Shown: positions 1 to 13,200 of the stretch, piece after piece
How positions within the stretch are numbered: the first letter of the stretch is position 1
Layout of the letters: each line of letters opens with the position of its first letter
Assembly (NCBI GenBank): GCA_013398295.1
Contig: VZSF01001886.1
Location: forward strand, 1,308,458-1,372,457
Length of the DNA: 64,000 bases
DNA from: Chionis minor
Lineage: Eukaryota; Chordata; Aves; Charadriiformes; Chionididae
Direction: 5' to 3'
Notes under the pieces: model-generated
Seen by the model: only the letters and a program-made list of their open reading frames with translations
What the model was told of the DNA's origin: nothing
The model's database searches: none
Program-made: the position numbers and the translations under genes

Positions 1-1819
1 GTTGCTTCATTGAACTGGCCACTGCTGACAATAAGAAATGTAATTTCAGATATATTCTGCTTTTTCCCAGCTTCCCCAAAAATGATCTATTTCACACGAA
101 GGGGTTGTGTCTCCGTTGGCCTGTCCGTTCAGAGCAGCAGTGCGCTTCCTTGGCGAATTCCCCCATTGTCCCCACTTACCGTGTGTTGGTTCGGTTGCAG
201 AATGGTTTTGGGAAATCCAAACTAGATTCTTTTCTGAGAAAAAAAAGAAAAATCAGAAGCTGTGCTACTGAGGAGAACCCTGTGCTGCCCAGCAGTCACT
301 GGGGACGCCAAGTCCAGACCAGCACTTGCTGCTCGAGGCAGCTTCAGGCTGTGTGTGTGACGGGAGGGGTCCAAAAACGCCAACTAAATTCAGCCCCAAA
401 CTCCATACGGCTTCAGCAAACGCACCTTACACTGACTGCTTCGTTCTGCTGACGCTCTCCTTCTGCGCACCGTTACTCGTTGGACAGACCAGGCCCTTGG
501 AAGCAATTCATTTTCAAGTGATGGGCGAGGGGAGCGAACGGGGCGTTACTGCACACAGCCCAGATGGGCAGCGTGATTGGCACGGCTTGGCGACGGACAA
601 GCACGTCATCCCACCTCGGGTGCAGTGCACTGTTCAAGATGGGGTGATTTCTCACTCCAGAGGGGCAAATGGGACGCAAGTGACTTTTTTTTTCAGTTGA
701 GATGCAAACGTTGCTCACTACACTGCCTTTTTATGTATATGTCGTAGCTATATAATAACACAAAATTGAACTGTAAAATTGGACTGTATTTTTTCTTTCT
801 TCATGTATTTCCTTTAATCTGATATATACGGTTTACTGAAGAGTGTACCTTTTCTTTGGAAAAATGAGACAAAGTAGTCCAGTAGGCTGATGTTTAGGGA
901 CCCTTGTTAAATAGCCAATATTTGTGACTGATGTTCTGCCTCTGAAATGTGTGTTATTTTCTTGTACTTGAGAGTAGCACATTTTGCTTTCAAAGTCCAT
1001 TGTGTGCAAGAGGCTTCTGTTCATGAAACAAAGCAAAGGTTGTTGTGTACCTAGAACTAATTTCAAAAACTAGAAATTGGGAACCTCTATTTTCCCCAAA
1101 AGCAGAAATATTTGTTTATTTCACACGTATTTCCTGTAGCCACAAATGCCCAGTAAAACACACTGTCTGTCATTCGAGTTATTTTTCTGCCTCTTCTTGT
1201 TAAATAATCTTGTAGATGTGAACACATTGAATTAATATTTGGCTGCTAGAACACAATGAGAAAATATGTAAATTATTTCTTTTGAATTAGGTATACTCAA
1301 AACCTTATGCTATGAGTTTATATTGGGTTTATAGACTATTTTTAAATGCTTAGTCTTTTTGTGAGGATACATATTTTGCAGGGGTTTTTTTTAGAGTGGT
1401 GCTGATAATTTGAATTTCCTTGATCTTTACATTTTGTATTGATCTAACATATATTTAAATAATTTACACTAATCACGGGAACAAATGCGCAGTTGTAATG
1501 TAAGAAGTGTTGCATAAACAGCCAAACAGCCAGTATCTTCCAATAGCCTGACTATTCCATACTCTTATTATTGGGATAGTATTTTCTTCACATGAATGAA
1601 CACATGCAACATTTACTAGAGAAGGTATTGTAAGACATTTTAACATGTCCTGTTTTCTTTGGTGTTAGACCTTGGACTCAGATGAAAAATAAGATAGCTT
1701 TAAGAATTGCTAGTTTGAATATTTGCCTCTAATATTGGAATGGACTTTCAGTCTTAATCAAACTAGTTACTTCAAATTCATTAATTAGTGTTAATATTTA
1801 AGTATTATTTAAAAGACAG
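1..1819. other. Intergenic sequence, no gene seen
   Basis: The first 700 bp are mixed composition and the rest is AT-rich. Short open frames overlap in several phases on both strands. None has a recognisable domain or splice context. Confidence 0.6.
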
Positions 1820-1930
1820 GTAGACGTGGTGCATGGTCTAGGGGTGGTTTTGGCATAGGTTTGTGGTTGGACTCAATGATCTTGAAGGTCTCTTCCAACC
1901 CAAGTGATTCTGTGATTCTATGATTCTATG
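1820..1930 (+). mobile_element. CR1 LINE, 3' end fragment
   Basis: GTTGGACTCAATGATCTTGA, GGTCTCTTCCAACCCA and a tail of three GATTCTRT-type octamers are the hallmark 3' end of avian CR1. About 110 bp remain, which is a strongly 5'-truncated copy. CR1 moves by target-primed reverse transcription and lacks an LTR or poly(A) tail. Confidence 0.93.
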
Positions 1931-4900
1931 CCGTTAATCCGAGATTACTGCCCTGCTGTGCTAAGGCCAAGGTTTAAGGAGAAGCACGTTGGGCTCACAG
2001 CATCGTACCATCTAAATAGTCAGAAGAAGGAGAGGGCAGCTGCCCACAGTTGGGGCAGGACCATAACAGCAGAGCCCTCAGCAGGTCCAAGCTCTCCCCG
2101 GTCTGAGGCTGGAGCTTCCTTTCATATTTCACGATGCTGCTCAATTTTTGTCTTTAAATTTCTGCATTGGCACTCCTGACTGGAACTGGAAGCAGAGATG
2201 GCACAGCGTTGCTACCCTTCCTGCCCAGCTGTCCTCAAAAGCACTGGACGCGTCAGGAGCAGGCAGAGTTTCACGGGACGCTGCCGTGACGAGCGTAGTT
2301 CCGCCGGCGCTGGTGGCTCCGGAAACGCAGCCCAACAGTTGTCACTCATGAGAACTGGGCAATAGCCCCAGACCTGCAGAGATCTCCCCATTGTGCCTGC
2401 AAAACAAGGAACGGTAGCAAGACAGCAAATGAAACAATTAAAATATTGAGGCTAAAAAGCATCTTTAATATTGTGCTTTGAAGTTGATACGCTGTCCGTA
2501 ATTGGGGTTTGGAAGATTCCTGGGGCGTACAGGAAGGTTATTTCAGAAGGTGAGATGTGATTTTACAGCAGTTATGTCAAACGGATAGGACTCTTCAGAG
2601 TGAATACACTCAATTCAATATAGCAATATCTTTTTCAGTTGGCGTATTTCATTAAAGAAACCAATCAACCAATAGTCATTTTTCCCCTGGAAAAAGGGAG
2701 AGAAGACGATTCTCATACATATACAGCTGTACATATAATAGTGGTTAATCTTTCTGAGACAGAATATCCAAGGGTCAGAGATTGTTTATCACTTTAATAA
2801 ATATTTTAAAGTACATTTTCAAATTACCATTCCTGGGGAAGTTATTACAAATAAAGCACTAGGTATCACTTTGCATAATTAAGTGGGGGGTTCGTATCTC
2901 TAGAGCATTCTTTAAAATAGAGTTCAGGATACGCAGAGCAACAGCCAGATCTGTCAGGTTTGTTCCTAGCCCTTCGATCTCGGTATTGTTAGGATTCACT
3001 GATCACACTGCGTGACCAGGCAGTTAAGAATATACTGAATACTTAGGAGTGTTTTAAAATAGTTGTACCTGAATACTGACTGTATCAGCTATCTTACTCT
3101 TCGGCAAAAATTGTTCTTTCGTTCTTTTCAGCCATAAAAGAGCACAGATTACTGAGCAAGCTGACACTCGATCAGATGCAATCCATTTTGCTGTAGCTGT
3201 TTGCTTGTCAGATTTATTTGTAGCAGTATCTCATACCAGACAACTCGTACAACTGCAGTTTCTTACAGGGACGTCTCAAGAAAGCATGATGAATCTTCAT
3301 GGCAATTTATATGGCTCCAGATGCTGGGTGTTTGCACTGTAAGAGGCAGAGTAGTTCTTCAAGGGAACACCTTTTAAGAGTGTACAACTTAACAACGTGC
3401 GTATTGTTCCACAGAAGGACTTGGGGGGCTTTCTGCTGGCTGTTTGTAATGTGGCTTCTCATCATAAAGTTAGGGAATCCTGAACTTGTTTTCAGTTGGA
3501 TTGGAAGTATTTCAGGTTTCTAGATTTGAAATGTAATTTATTAGGGAAGCAGATATTATATGTTAAAATTGGTACAAATACCAATTTTAGCAAAGCATAC
3601 TCGGTATCACTGGATTTTTAACATGTTGAGCACTGAAAATCTGTGGAAAATCTTTGCCTAAGTTTTTGCTGCTGCAACACTGGCAGGCTACATTTGAAAA
3701 ATAGCCCACGGATAAACTATGTCCACTTCATGTCGTGTTTCATCCTTCACCTCAGCTAATCGAGAATACCTTATACACCTTGGTCTAGGTGGAGAATTTT
3801 ATCTTTTTACCAGTTCTGAGATACTAAGAGAGTTGTGTACGTAAAGTAGGCTGGATTTTGATTCCCATTCTACAGTTAGTTACCTGTGGAATCGCAGGCT
3901 TTGCCCTTCCTAGGCTACATTGCACCGGCGTTCCCGGAGAGCTGGGCACGGCCGCAGGAAGCCGCGGCACTGCCGCGTGTGCCTGTACACGCTTTAGAGT
4001 CATGACAACGGGTAACGTGAAAACTGAAGCAAACACTTGTGTCCTCTGGATTCCTAGTTCCCAAATATCTTGGAATTACGAAGTCCAGGATTCGTCTATA
4101 TTGCGCAAAGGGTTTCTGTCATACAGTTCTCCCGATTAGCTGGAATACCGGAAGCGTGGCACATGATGGCAACTTTGGTAAGAGATCAGCCAGCGCGTGA
4201 CACCGTGTGACTGACTGAACTGTGCCGGAACTGTTCTGCAGGGCGCGGGTGGGGGCGTGATCCCCGGGAGCCAGGGAGGACTCCGCGGGGTCTCGCACAA
4301 GGTGGTGTTTGTAAATGCATCCGGCACGTTAGCACAAACCCTCGTTAGTTCAGCAATGACTCTGCTTTCAGCTGGAATATACAGCACCAGTCCTGACCTC
4401 TGCCTCCCCGTTCCAGGATTGCTGGGACTGAACGACACCAGCTGTGCCCAAACCCGTAAGGGTCACTCAATTCTGATGAGTCTTGCCCAGCTAATTTATC
4501 ACCAGTTCTTTGCAGACACTTTAGTCCTCGATTTTTTCCTAACAGATACTGTTTTAACCTGAATCCTGAATACAAAAAGTGCTGGAAATTATTCACATTG
4601 ATTATACGCAATGCCTTCTAAATAAGTAGTCTCTAGACAGACACTTGTAACGTGATTTTAGCTCTGCCCAGCAATTCGACTAAGAGGTATGGTGCAAGAA
4701 GGAAACAGATTAATTAAAATTATTTCCAAGTAAAACAGGAGTGGGAAATAGATAAGGCATAATTATGAATAATAGAATTGCTGTTTCCTACCCTACAAGG
4801 AGTAGCAATAGACATTATTAGCATGAACTGGCAGGACCTGTGCTTTGTGCTTTATATACTTTGCAGTTTTTTCCCGGATACAGAGGAGGCGAGGACATAC

Positions 4901-6009
4901 TGAGTAACCTGTAGTGGCACCGTGATTTTCTTACTGCCCCAGTACCAATTCTGAGCTCAACTTGAAAACCTCCTCTGTTATTTTTCCTACAAATACACCC
5001 CTGATATTCTCCGTGGGCTTGAGCATGCACTGTGTTCAACTCCATGGAAACCGTATTGATAACAGCTGAAGTGCTGGGGCTCACAATTAATAACTTGAGC
5101 TACCAAACTAGGTTGTTTTATACTGTGTCCAGAAAAGGCAGTCAGGGCTTGGGCCATGAGGGGTTCTCAGAGAGTTATTTCCCAAAACTTTACATTCACA
5201 GGCTGCTTTATCACATTTTAGTGAAGGTTCTGGTTTTACCACTTTCAAGAATCTCTAAAACATTAAGGAGAGGAAAAAAATTGCATGGTCATTACAGTCC
5301 CTCGGGTTTTACTCTAGTGTCATTCTTGATAGGACTGTCAAAAATTTTATTCCTCAAGTAGCAGCCTGTGGGTGGTATAAAACGACGCAGTTTGAGCACT
5401 TCAGTGGATTGCTAAAATTCCCAAAGGTAAGTGCATCCGATGTTGAGAACCCAGGAGCAATTCTGACTTTTCTACCTGGAATTGGGTATTTCTTCAGTAA
5501 TGGATTTTCCCCCTACTGTTCTGGGGGCTTTTTTTAATAATAAAGGGAATTCTTTGGTCACATTGGCAACCAGTAGTTGCTATAGAAATGCGTAACTGTT
5601 TACAGGTGCAGTCGTGATTTGTGCTCGCTTCCTGGGACTAACAAGTTAGTTGTATTTATCTGTTATGGACAAAATAGCCTACAGCATTAAGGGGAATAGG
5701 GCATATATAGGTTAGAGGGGACGGAATGCCTTGAAGCTATTTGTCTGCCTTTGTCTTTAAAGATAATACCTTTTCGGCTGCAGTGTTACACAATTTCTTA
5801 TGAAACTTCTGCTATGAGCTCTCCTAAAATGCAAGCGCTGCACTCATTGAACTGGATATGTGAAGGAAAGAGCACAAAGCTCTCTAAGGTATGTGTTTGT
5901 GTGTGTTCCCTGGCCCACCTGTGAGCAGAGTATGTAGGCACCATTTTTCATGGCACATAGAATTGCTGTTTGCACATGACCATGTTGTTCTGTGTGCTTC
6001 TGAAAGGAC
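1931..6009. other. Intergenic sequence, no gene seen
   Basis: This is unique-looking, moderately AT-rich DNA. The longest open frame is about 109 codons (5,032-5,361) and resembles nothing I know. A CpG-rich patch near 4,240-4,330 is too short to call. Confidence 0.6.
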
Positions 6010-6266
6010 AGTGGTGCCCAGTGAACTTGAACGTAGGAAGTTCCATCTGAACATGAGGAGGAACTTCTTTCCTTTGAGGGTGGCAGAGCCCTGGCAGAGG
6101 CTGCCCAGAGAGGTGGTGGAGTCTCCGGCTCTGGAGACATTCCCAACCCGCCTGGACGCCATCCTGTGCCCCCTGCTGTAGGGGGCCCTGCTCTGGCAGG
6201 GGGTTGGAGCAGATGATCTCCAGAGGGCCCTGCCAGCCCCGGGGATTCTGGGATTCTGGGATTCTA
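6010..6266 (+). mobile_element. CR1 LINE, 3' end fragment
   Basis: GGAAGTTCCATCTGAACATG, GAGGCTGCCCAGAGAGGTGG, TGGAGACATTC and TTGGAGCAGATGATCTCCAG are typical of the CR1 ORF2 end and 3' UTR. The tail is a GGATTCTG-type repeat. Open frames across it are remnants too short to encode an active enzyme. Confidence 0.95.
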
Positions 6267-9200
6267 CGACACACTGTTCAGCAAGATCTTGCAAACACAT
6301 TATTCCAAACTTTGTTACCATGAAAGCGTATCTTCTCCTCGCTATGCAGAACGGATTTAATAACGTGTTAGGGTTACGTTTCAGAGCCCAACAGTCTGTT
6401 TCAGAGGCTTCAGCAGTCCACATTTGATGCCGCAATGCGGTTGCTTTCCGTGAACACAGAAGAATCACCTGTTACTTCTGTTTGCCAAAACCCACGGATT
6501 GCTTTCCTATACCTGCCTACTCCTTGATACAGTTCAGCTTTAATGACAGTAGCCTACTGTTGTATTAATTTGTTTTACTTTTTTATACAATCATTTTTCC
6601 AAGTTCTTTGGGGGAAAAACCCTCTTGCTTGGTTGGCAAAGCCATCACTTAAAACAGTATGTGTTTAATGTGTTAGGTATATGCTAAAAATTATACAAAC
6701 CAACCGTGTATAATTCTAGCATAGTGATTTCATAGGCAAATTTTTAATGACTTTAATTTGATAAAACTTTGAATTAATGTCTTTACTCCACAGGAGGTAT
6801 TTCTTTCAAATAGTATGAAACTGAGGATCTGGTCCTGCGGAGCAGTTAATCGGGTATTTAATTTTAGTATGCTGGGTTGTTACAAGGAGATACTATCAGT
6901 CTGTAAATGCCCCATTAAATCATATTTATGAAAAAAGTAAGCATATGTGAGCAAGAACAAGGGTTTCCTCCAAGGATTTCAGTACTCTTAACTGATTTAT
7001 ATGCTTGACTTGGCTGTACAAGGTCACCTCATCACTGAATTTCTTTTCAAATATAAGCCTACAATGGTACATTTTATTTAAAGTTGTTGAAATAACTGTA
7101 CCTGTGCAGACAGCTTGGCTGAGCGGAGGCGGTTGAGGTGCTCAGTTCATGCCCACGGTTCAGTGATTCTGCTGGGCAAACGAGCCCAGTTTATCGGGTA
7201 ACGGAGGCACCGGGTCCGGTGCTCTCTCCAGACAAGGGGCAGAAGCAGGACTCGGCGTGACCGGCTCCGGTTGGTTGCCATGTCACTTCTGTTCCTGCTA
7301 GCCAAGAGGCAGAGGTCTGGCTTTGGTCCTTCCTCTTTCTGAGACCTCAGCTCGGGTTTGGAGACTTTCCCCACCCTTCCTGCCTCTGGCACCTTTCCGC
7401 TGCCTCGCTTACCAGCCGGCCTGTCCCTGGCTGTGGGGGACCCGCTGCGTACCCGCTGGGGCAAGGCGCTCCCTTGGGAATGCCTCCGTGTCACCTCATT
7501 CGGAGCGAGGACTTTGCTTGGTGACCAGCTGAGGAGGTGCCTTCTTCTGCAGGCGGAGTCTCCCACTTTGGAAAACTGGGCAGCTCACAGAACGAGAATC
7601 TAAAGTGTTAAGTTTGGGATTTATGGGTTTTCAGAGCTGAAGTTTTAGGGTTTGATTCTGGGTTGCTTTACTGTTTGTTCTGTCGGCCACCAAACGACAC
7701 CCCCAAGGTGGGAAGCTTTAGCTCCTGGTGTTCCCCAGTGCCTCAGATGTGCGTGCTCCGTCGGTGCTGCTCCCGGAATGGAACACTTACATGCCTGCTC
7801 CCACACACGCACAAAAATAAAATGTGATGTCTAAGCAGTAGAACAAATGTGACTAGAGTCTTGGTATTTAAATTCATCTTTCTAAGTTAGTTTCTTTCAT
7901 ATAAAAATTAAACTTGAGAGAGATTGAAAGAAATTAATTTTTCAGAGAGCAAAATTTGTTACAGGGTCAAATATAATCTTTTCCTTTTTTCTTAGTTTAG
8001 GTAGACCACCAAAGTTATCTGAGTTTGACAGGAAAAAAGGCGAGGGGATTCTGACCTTTAGGAGCAACATCACATTACAAATACTGAAACGTGGCAGTTG
8101 CTGCATCGTTTCATTCCCTTTTCCCCCAGTTAGGGCTCCTCCGCTCCCAGCCTGCCAGGAATCACCGAAATGCAACAGTGCCATCTCTAGGGCAGACCCA
8201 ACATCCCCTTGGTGGGAGGAGATGTCGGGGAGTTCAGTAAGAGATGATAGAGGACGCGTGTGAATTCACCCGTAGACTTTTACAGAAAAGTAAGAGGATT
8301 GCAAAAAAAAAAAAGGCTCATGTGATTTTTTCCCCCGCTTGTTCTGAAGTGTGACGAAAGTGCTCAGGGTGTCACCCTCGCTTGGCTTCCCAGGCCTCCG
8401 AGTCCTCGCGAGCCCGTCGCATTCCCGGGCTGGTGCCAGTCCCGCAGTTTCAGAGCGAACGCAGCGTTTCAGAGTGCGGCCATGGATGGCGGCCGAAGGG
8501 ACGCCCAGGCTTATTCTTCATATTCACACACCGCTAAAACACTACAAATGTTGTTGGATTGACGTGATTATACATCCTTCCCATCCCAACCCTGTTCTTT
8601 AATGGTTTCATTAGATTTTCCACACCAGCATTTTTTGTTCAATGAGAAGAGCGAAACGTCTGCATTACAACACCAAAGTATTTGATCAATTCTGTTCAAA
8701 ATCTTTCAGTTCGTTTTCTTCTAGTTTACTTTTAATTTTCCTTGCTATTTGATAAACTGTCATCAAAAATAAATTTCATTTTAGAAAATGTATTTGGGAG
8801 TTATAATAATTTTATTAAGCATATGTTCGCAAAGAACTGTAATTTGGAAATTGATATATGAAACAAAATTTATTGCAGAAAAAAAGAATCCATAACTCTA
8901 TATTTCTTTATCATTCAGTGGATGGAAATATCTGCACTAATTCTCTGTTAATTTCAAATTTTCTATTTTCTTCAGTGTGCACATTACTTCAGAACTTCTG
9001 ACATAGATTTATAAAAATTGCAATGCTAATTATCTATGTATGTCCTCGAGTGTACTCTTGAAATGCCCCACCATATGCTTCATTTTAAAATGGTGTAGAT
9101 TTCTGATTCTAGGCAGCCACTCTCTTTAAATTCAATTGCCACGGTACTAATTCACCCATTTGCTGTGGAAGCTCCGGGAATGTAGGACGGTTGTGGTATC

Positions 9201-12200
9201 ACCTGCATTGCACGTTAAAAAGACTCACTTGCTTGAAAATACAAATGCTATATACGGGTCAAAAAGAGGAGAATGTGTATCATCTAGGAGACTTTTCCCA
9301 CTGAGAAGGCAGATGATACAATTAACCGCTCATTTAATGTATTTGGGAAGAAACAAACTTGGAGTGAATTATGCTTCAGAAAGATTTCTTACTTGCCTCT
9401 GTGTCTGAAGAAGTTGCTCCTGGCAGCTTTGCAGACAGAATATTGCACCTGTGAACTCCTCTACTGGAATTCCTCTTTTTTTACCTGCTGTAATGTACAT
9501 CCAAGAAAAAATCTGTGTTCCTTACAGTCCATCGTATTGTTGTTTTTATTTCAAGCAAGGGCGTGAGAGAAAGATTAATGAAAGGAGCGTTGTCTCGGTG
9601 ACTCAGTATAGAAAGAATATATAGGGAGCCGATAGAGTAAGATCAAAAGGGGAGCCCAGACAACTCTTTCATAGGTTCTCTTAAGGTGCAAAACCTCTTA
9701 AGAAACAGTAAACGACAAGCGTTGTATAAGACATCTTGCTATGGTTTTAATATATACAGAAAGATGCTTCTGGATCACTACCATTTTCCTTTCAAATCTT
9801 GCCAAAGCAACATTTGCTGCTTTTCCTGTTTACAGAAAACTCTGCTAATTTGTTTGAGGAGTAAATATTTCAAAAAATTAAATACAATTTCTATATAATA
9901 CATGGTGTTTTAAGCTTTTCTACAAAACTTGGAAAATATGAGAGCCAAAAGCCATCCTATTTAAAAGCGGGTACTCCCATAGTCTATCTGCCTTCATTTT
10001 AAACACTTGATTTTTAAAAATAAGAGTTCTTGGTCATCTCAGCTCATGAGTCTGTCATACTCATTCCCCAGTTAAACAGGGCGCTCTACAAGGACTATGG
10101 AATATTCTTAGAGCCTTTCTTTCCTTGGAAATAAGAAAGAAGGATTTGTTTCTCCTTCATTTAACTTTCTTCTGCCCTAAGAAACTAAAGCGTATTGTTT
10201 TCTCCTCCAAAGCTTCAATTTCTCCTCCTTCCTTTTATCAGCGTTCTCTTTAGTGAAAAGACTTTTTATTTTCTCCCATCAGGTGGACCGAAGAAGACTA
10301 CTTTAGTCTTCATCTACTGTCTTTTATGTTGAGCCTTGGGGTCACAGACCCTTCTCTTTTCTTTTTTTATTTTTTCTTTTTGGCATACAGTAGAAAGGGA
10401 ATACAATTTGTTCCTGGTCAATACCGATAACAGGTTATTGGATCAGCGAGTTTATTCATCTCTCTGACACCACGCACGTTGCATCTAGTTCTGCCCCTAT
10501 CTCACCAGCAAGAGATGCCTCTCATTGACTCTCCTCTTGTTTAAAAACAGCATAAATGAAAAAAAGGCAGAAAAATGCAGTATCTACTCTTTTCTCTTCT
10601 TAAGGAGGTGGGGAAAGACCTTATGCTGCCTCTTCCCTCTCTGAGTAACACTGGTGGAATCCAATCAGGATCTTGTCTTTTCTTCCCTTCCCCCCACCAC
10701 CCCTTTAACCCCGGTTTTTCGGGGCACAGCGCCCCGTTCCTGCTGCGCACGCTCAGGACCTTCAGGCTGCCAGACACCTTCTGTCCTGCACCTTCAGCCG
10801 AACCTCAGGCCAGGTCTTGTGGTTTATCACGGATACGGAGAACTCGCAGGACTTTAGGGCATTCGAAAAGGACAGTGCTGATTTCCTCTGTCTGAAGGAT
10901 TGCATTAATATTTTCTGCCTGTAACAGATTAAAGTGTTGGGAACACAGAAGTGCAGTAATGAGCTCAATAAAACAGAATTATTCTATGCTGCCTTAATGG
11001 ATTAGAATCACTGGTAACTTCCATTTTAATGTTACTCAGGCTGCGTGCTGACAAGACTTCCCCTCAAAATGGATGAGTTAATTGTTCCTTCTAATTGTTT
11101 TATTTCTGAACTGGAATTCCTTCCAGATTTCACCATTCTTTTATGGCTTTCTGTTTCCAGCCACGTGATGCTGACCCATGCGTGTCTTTGGTGGTCTCAC
11201 AGGGGATTCTGTCTATAATCTAGTATCTTTCTAAGCTGACAGTTGTATTTCTACTGCGCCGCTCTGTCCATTTATTTAAAATGTTTCTGCACAACATCTG
11301 TCCCCTTCTTTTTCCTTCCTCTTTTCCTCCAGACCATCTAAGTGGTCGTTTGTCTCTTGGTTACGTGCTGTATTTACATATGCGTCACAATGATGAGTGA
11401 TGCGTACAGGGGCACGAGCAGTCAAGTTGTATCTGAAGAAAACATTTGTATGTGTTATTGACAGTAAACTGTCACTTGGACGGCTCTCCAAATACTTACA
11501 CGCACGCTTAATTGCCAGGTGAATTTTATTTTCTCTGTCAGTGGAGGCGAGTGGAGCTGGTGAGGGCGATGGAGTCGCGAGCGATTACAGGCCAGGAGCT
11601 GATGGACGAAGGGGCCCGTGGCCGTGCAGAGGGATGTGGTGGACAGGACCATGTGTGTTTTTCCTGGAACAGTCGCAATGGCTGGACCAGTGAACAATGA
11701 CTTTGAAATACTTTTGACGCCCACGTAATCTTGAACCCTCAGGAAAAGCAGCTGGTGATGGTGACATGGCAGTATAGCGCTGTGGGATGGTCTTTTTAAA
11801 ATGTGTATTTTCATTATCTTCACCTTCTACGAGGGCTTTCAGGAATTAGTCTGAAGGACAGTGTACCAATTTAAGCCTCTAAATAGCGTCATGTGATAGT
11901 TAACTAAAAGTTAACCGTAAATGTTCCGTACAACACAGAGGAAACCTGGTGACGTGTGTTCAGATCTCAATAAAATGAGGCACCTGTGTGATATTTTCAG
12001 TATAATATTTGCAAAGTCTCTATTACCCTGTTACATCCCCCCACTCTCCTCTACATGTGAATTTCTAGCTTTTTTAATGCTTAAAATATTTATTCAATAT
12101 CAGGATGTTTTGCTGGCGTAATGCTGATACTTTTAGGTAAAATTCTCATATACTATTAGTAATTCGAAAGTTAAAAAGAAATATATCTAAATCATTGCAA

Positions 12201-13082
12201 AGAAAGCTGTAGCAGCGCATCCTGCTGACATAGATGAGTGCAAAACCTAATTTCTTGTTTCTTCTTGTCTTGCACACAGCGCATCCTCTGTTTGTTTCCA
12301 CTATCATATTTCGTGTGGTCATGTTCTCCTAAGGTCTCACAAACCCTTCCAATGGGCCAGGGAAACAGTCTGTGCTTGCATTTATGTTTTATATGTAAAA
12401 TTTGCCTTCAAAACCTCTATGCTTTAATTTTACAATTTAAATACATATAGGAGATGTCATCCATGAAGGGTGGGTATTGTGGTTCTTTCAAGAGTGTGAA
12501 GGACCCGTAACTCACAAGACGCTCAGGTGTGAATGAATTATGAAGGTCTTTCTCATAAGTGAAAGAAACATAATCGCTCTTCAAGGGTGAGATATTCACT
12601 TTAGTCTGTTTAAAACAACAACAACAAAAAAATATCCATTTAAATCCCAGGGTGTGTCTTTAAAGGGAGAGGGTGGCAAATACGTTTTGAATCCTCAAAA
12701 CGTCTTTCTCCGTTTCGTTGATTTTCACTTTCCCGAGTAGCGTGGTGGAAGCGGTGGATTAACCAGGTTTGTCTGCTGAACAAGCATAGGCCTGTTGGGA
12801 TGGGCCACTGACTGGCATGAAAAAGAGGAGCTGTGTTTTAAAAATAGTTATCTGTATCTTGTAGCAGTCACAAAAATACGATGGTGATATTGGGCTACTT
12901 TCTGAGCTGGATTAGAAATTAGACAATTTAGAACCACTGACACAGAAGAATTGCTTTTTTTAAAATCTTGATTTAATTATAACTTTGTTTGTTACAATAA
13001 TAGAGGTGCGTTCAATTATCTGTAGACCCAAAAATGTGTGTATACCTGACTACACTGAAGATTTTAAATTATAATTTTTAAT
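6267..13082. other. Intergenic sequence, no gene seen
   Basis: Patches around 7,190-7,560, 8,380-8,500 and 10,690-10,850 are GC-richer and hold overlapping open frames up to 139 codons with proline/arginine-rich, shadow-like translations. The region near 10,340-10,385 is T-rich. No gene, RNA gene or transposon was recognised. Confidence 0.55.
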
Positions 13083-13200
13083 CTCATTCTACAGATGGGG
13101 AAGGTAAAGAACACTCAGTTGGCAGGTGGATTGGTGTCCGGGTCAGAAATAGGTCCCAGGTCTCACGCGTATCCAGTACAGCACCCACCAGACCACGCTT
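13083..13200 (+). mobile_element. Probable ancient MIR/CORE-SINE remnant
   Basis: TCTCATTCTACAGATGGGGA followed, after a diverged middle, by GGTCCCAGGTCTC and ATCCAGTACAGCACCCACCA and GACCACGCTT fits the MIR order (lower-case copy of ATTTTACAGATGAGGAAACT ... CCAGGTCT ... CCAGTGCTCTAACCACTAGA). The match is by memory of the consensus and the centre is poor. Confidence 0.5.

Noticed and set aside
5884..6468. 194-codon minus-strand open frame and partners
   Set aside because: It runs antisense through the CR1 fragment at 6,010-6,266.
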